A DNA stretch of 64,000 bases from assembly GCF_019355055.1 (NCBI RefSeq), contig NZ_CP048411.1, forward strand, positions 3,933,501 through 3,997,500, in the 5' to 3' direction. The notes beneath the pieces were generated by a model. The model did no database searches, was not told the DNA's origin, and saw nothing but the letters and a program-made list of their open reading frames with translations. A program made the position numbers and the translations under genes. Of this stretch, positions 63,941-64,000 are shown piece after piece. Within the stretch, counting starts at the first letter, position 1; the number at the start of each line of letters is the position of its first letter. The stretch comes from Pseudomonas sp. MTM4 (GTDB lineage: Bacteria; Pseudomonadota; Gammaproteobacteria; Pseudomonadales; Pseudomonadaceae).

Positions 63941-64000
63941 TTAGCCTGATGAGGAGATAACCTGAAAGTCCGACTGCCTGGCCTTCCAGCTTACCAACTG
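63941..64000 (-). CDS. C-terminal end of a gene entering from the right (partial, unknown)
   Basis: On the minus strand a frame enters at 64000 and reads QLVSWKARQSDFQVISSSG before a TAA at 63941-63943, followed ten bases later by the terminator at 63904-63930. Nineteen residues are too few to identify. The frame is chosen only because its stop precedes the terminator. Confidence 0.3.
   Translation of the reverse strand, partial: QLVSWKARQSDFQVISSSG

Overview
The window is a high-GC gammaproteobacterial chromosome segment of the Pseudomonadaceae. Gene content and order fit Pseudomonas stutzeri (Stutzerimonas): a pilB-pilC-pilD-coaE-yacG block, rplM-rpsI-petABC-sspAB, dolP-gmhA-yraN-lpoA-rsmI-rnpB, a complete dcw cluster from mraZ to lpxC, and retS-purD-purH-fis-dusB-prmA-accCB-aroQ-dsbD all follow the Pseudomonas plan. 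The species call is an inference from proteins and order recalled from memory, not from a search. No prophage, transposase, CRISPR array, tRNA or rRNA was seen.

Region 1 (1-9.4 kb) is the type IV pilus locus. pilB, pilC, pilD, coaE and yacG read rightward and look ordinary. The divergent pilin side does not. Where Pseudomonas normally has one pilA of about 150 codons, there is a 58-codon gene containing only the prepilin leader and alpha-1 helix. It is followed by a separately secreted 150-aa protein with its own Sec signal peptide and a C-terminal cysteine pair. This looks like the split pilin (PilA-N plus PilA-C) known from Geobacter. A candidate sigma-54 promoter precedes the pair and a perfect 13-bp hairpin terminator follows it. 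Beyond lie an ABC-2 permease, an anchored periplasmic protein, an ABC ATPase and an acyltransferase 3 gene that runs off the edge, all closely packed on the same strand. The ABC genes recall the pilGHI transporter beside pilA in Myxococcus xanthus. This module is the most unusual part of the window.

Region 2 (9.4-21.4 kb) is housekeeping: a CbiM-like membrane protein, a Tas-type aldo-keto reductase, ribosomal proteins L13 and S9, the cytochrome bc1 complex, stringent starvation proteins SspA and SspB, the outer-membrane and peptidoglycan group dolP-gmhA-yraN-lpoA, then rsmI and the RNase P RNA.

Region 3 (21.5-39.4 kb) is the dcw cluster mraZ-rsmH-ftsL-ftsI-murE-murF-mraY-murD-ftsW-murG-murC-ddlB-ftsQ-ftsA-ftsZ-lpxC. 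Nearly every junction overlaps. A sigma-70-like promoter is followed by three GTGG repeats at 10-bp spacing, the expected MraZ operator, and the cluster ends in a clear terminator.

Region 4 (39.4-46.3 kb) is more accessory: a ferritin-like protein, two coupled small basic and acidic proteins, a lone rmlD, an AEC exporter, two membrane proteins, and a CYP152 fatty-acid peroxygenase of the hydroxylase (Gln) type.

Region 5 (46.3-64 kb) contains retS, purine synthesis genes (purD, purH), fis with dusB, a zinc-ribbon DUF3426 protein, prmA, the accBC carboxylase genes, aroQ, dsbD, a small Rieske protein, and a heme-uptake set (permease, ATPase, ChaN-like lipoprotein) without an adjacent binding protein. 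A minus-strand gene enters at the right edge.
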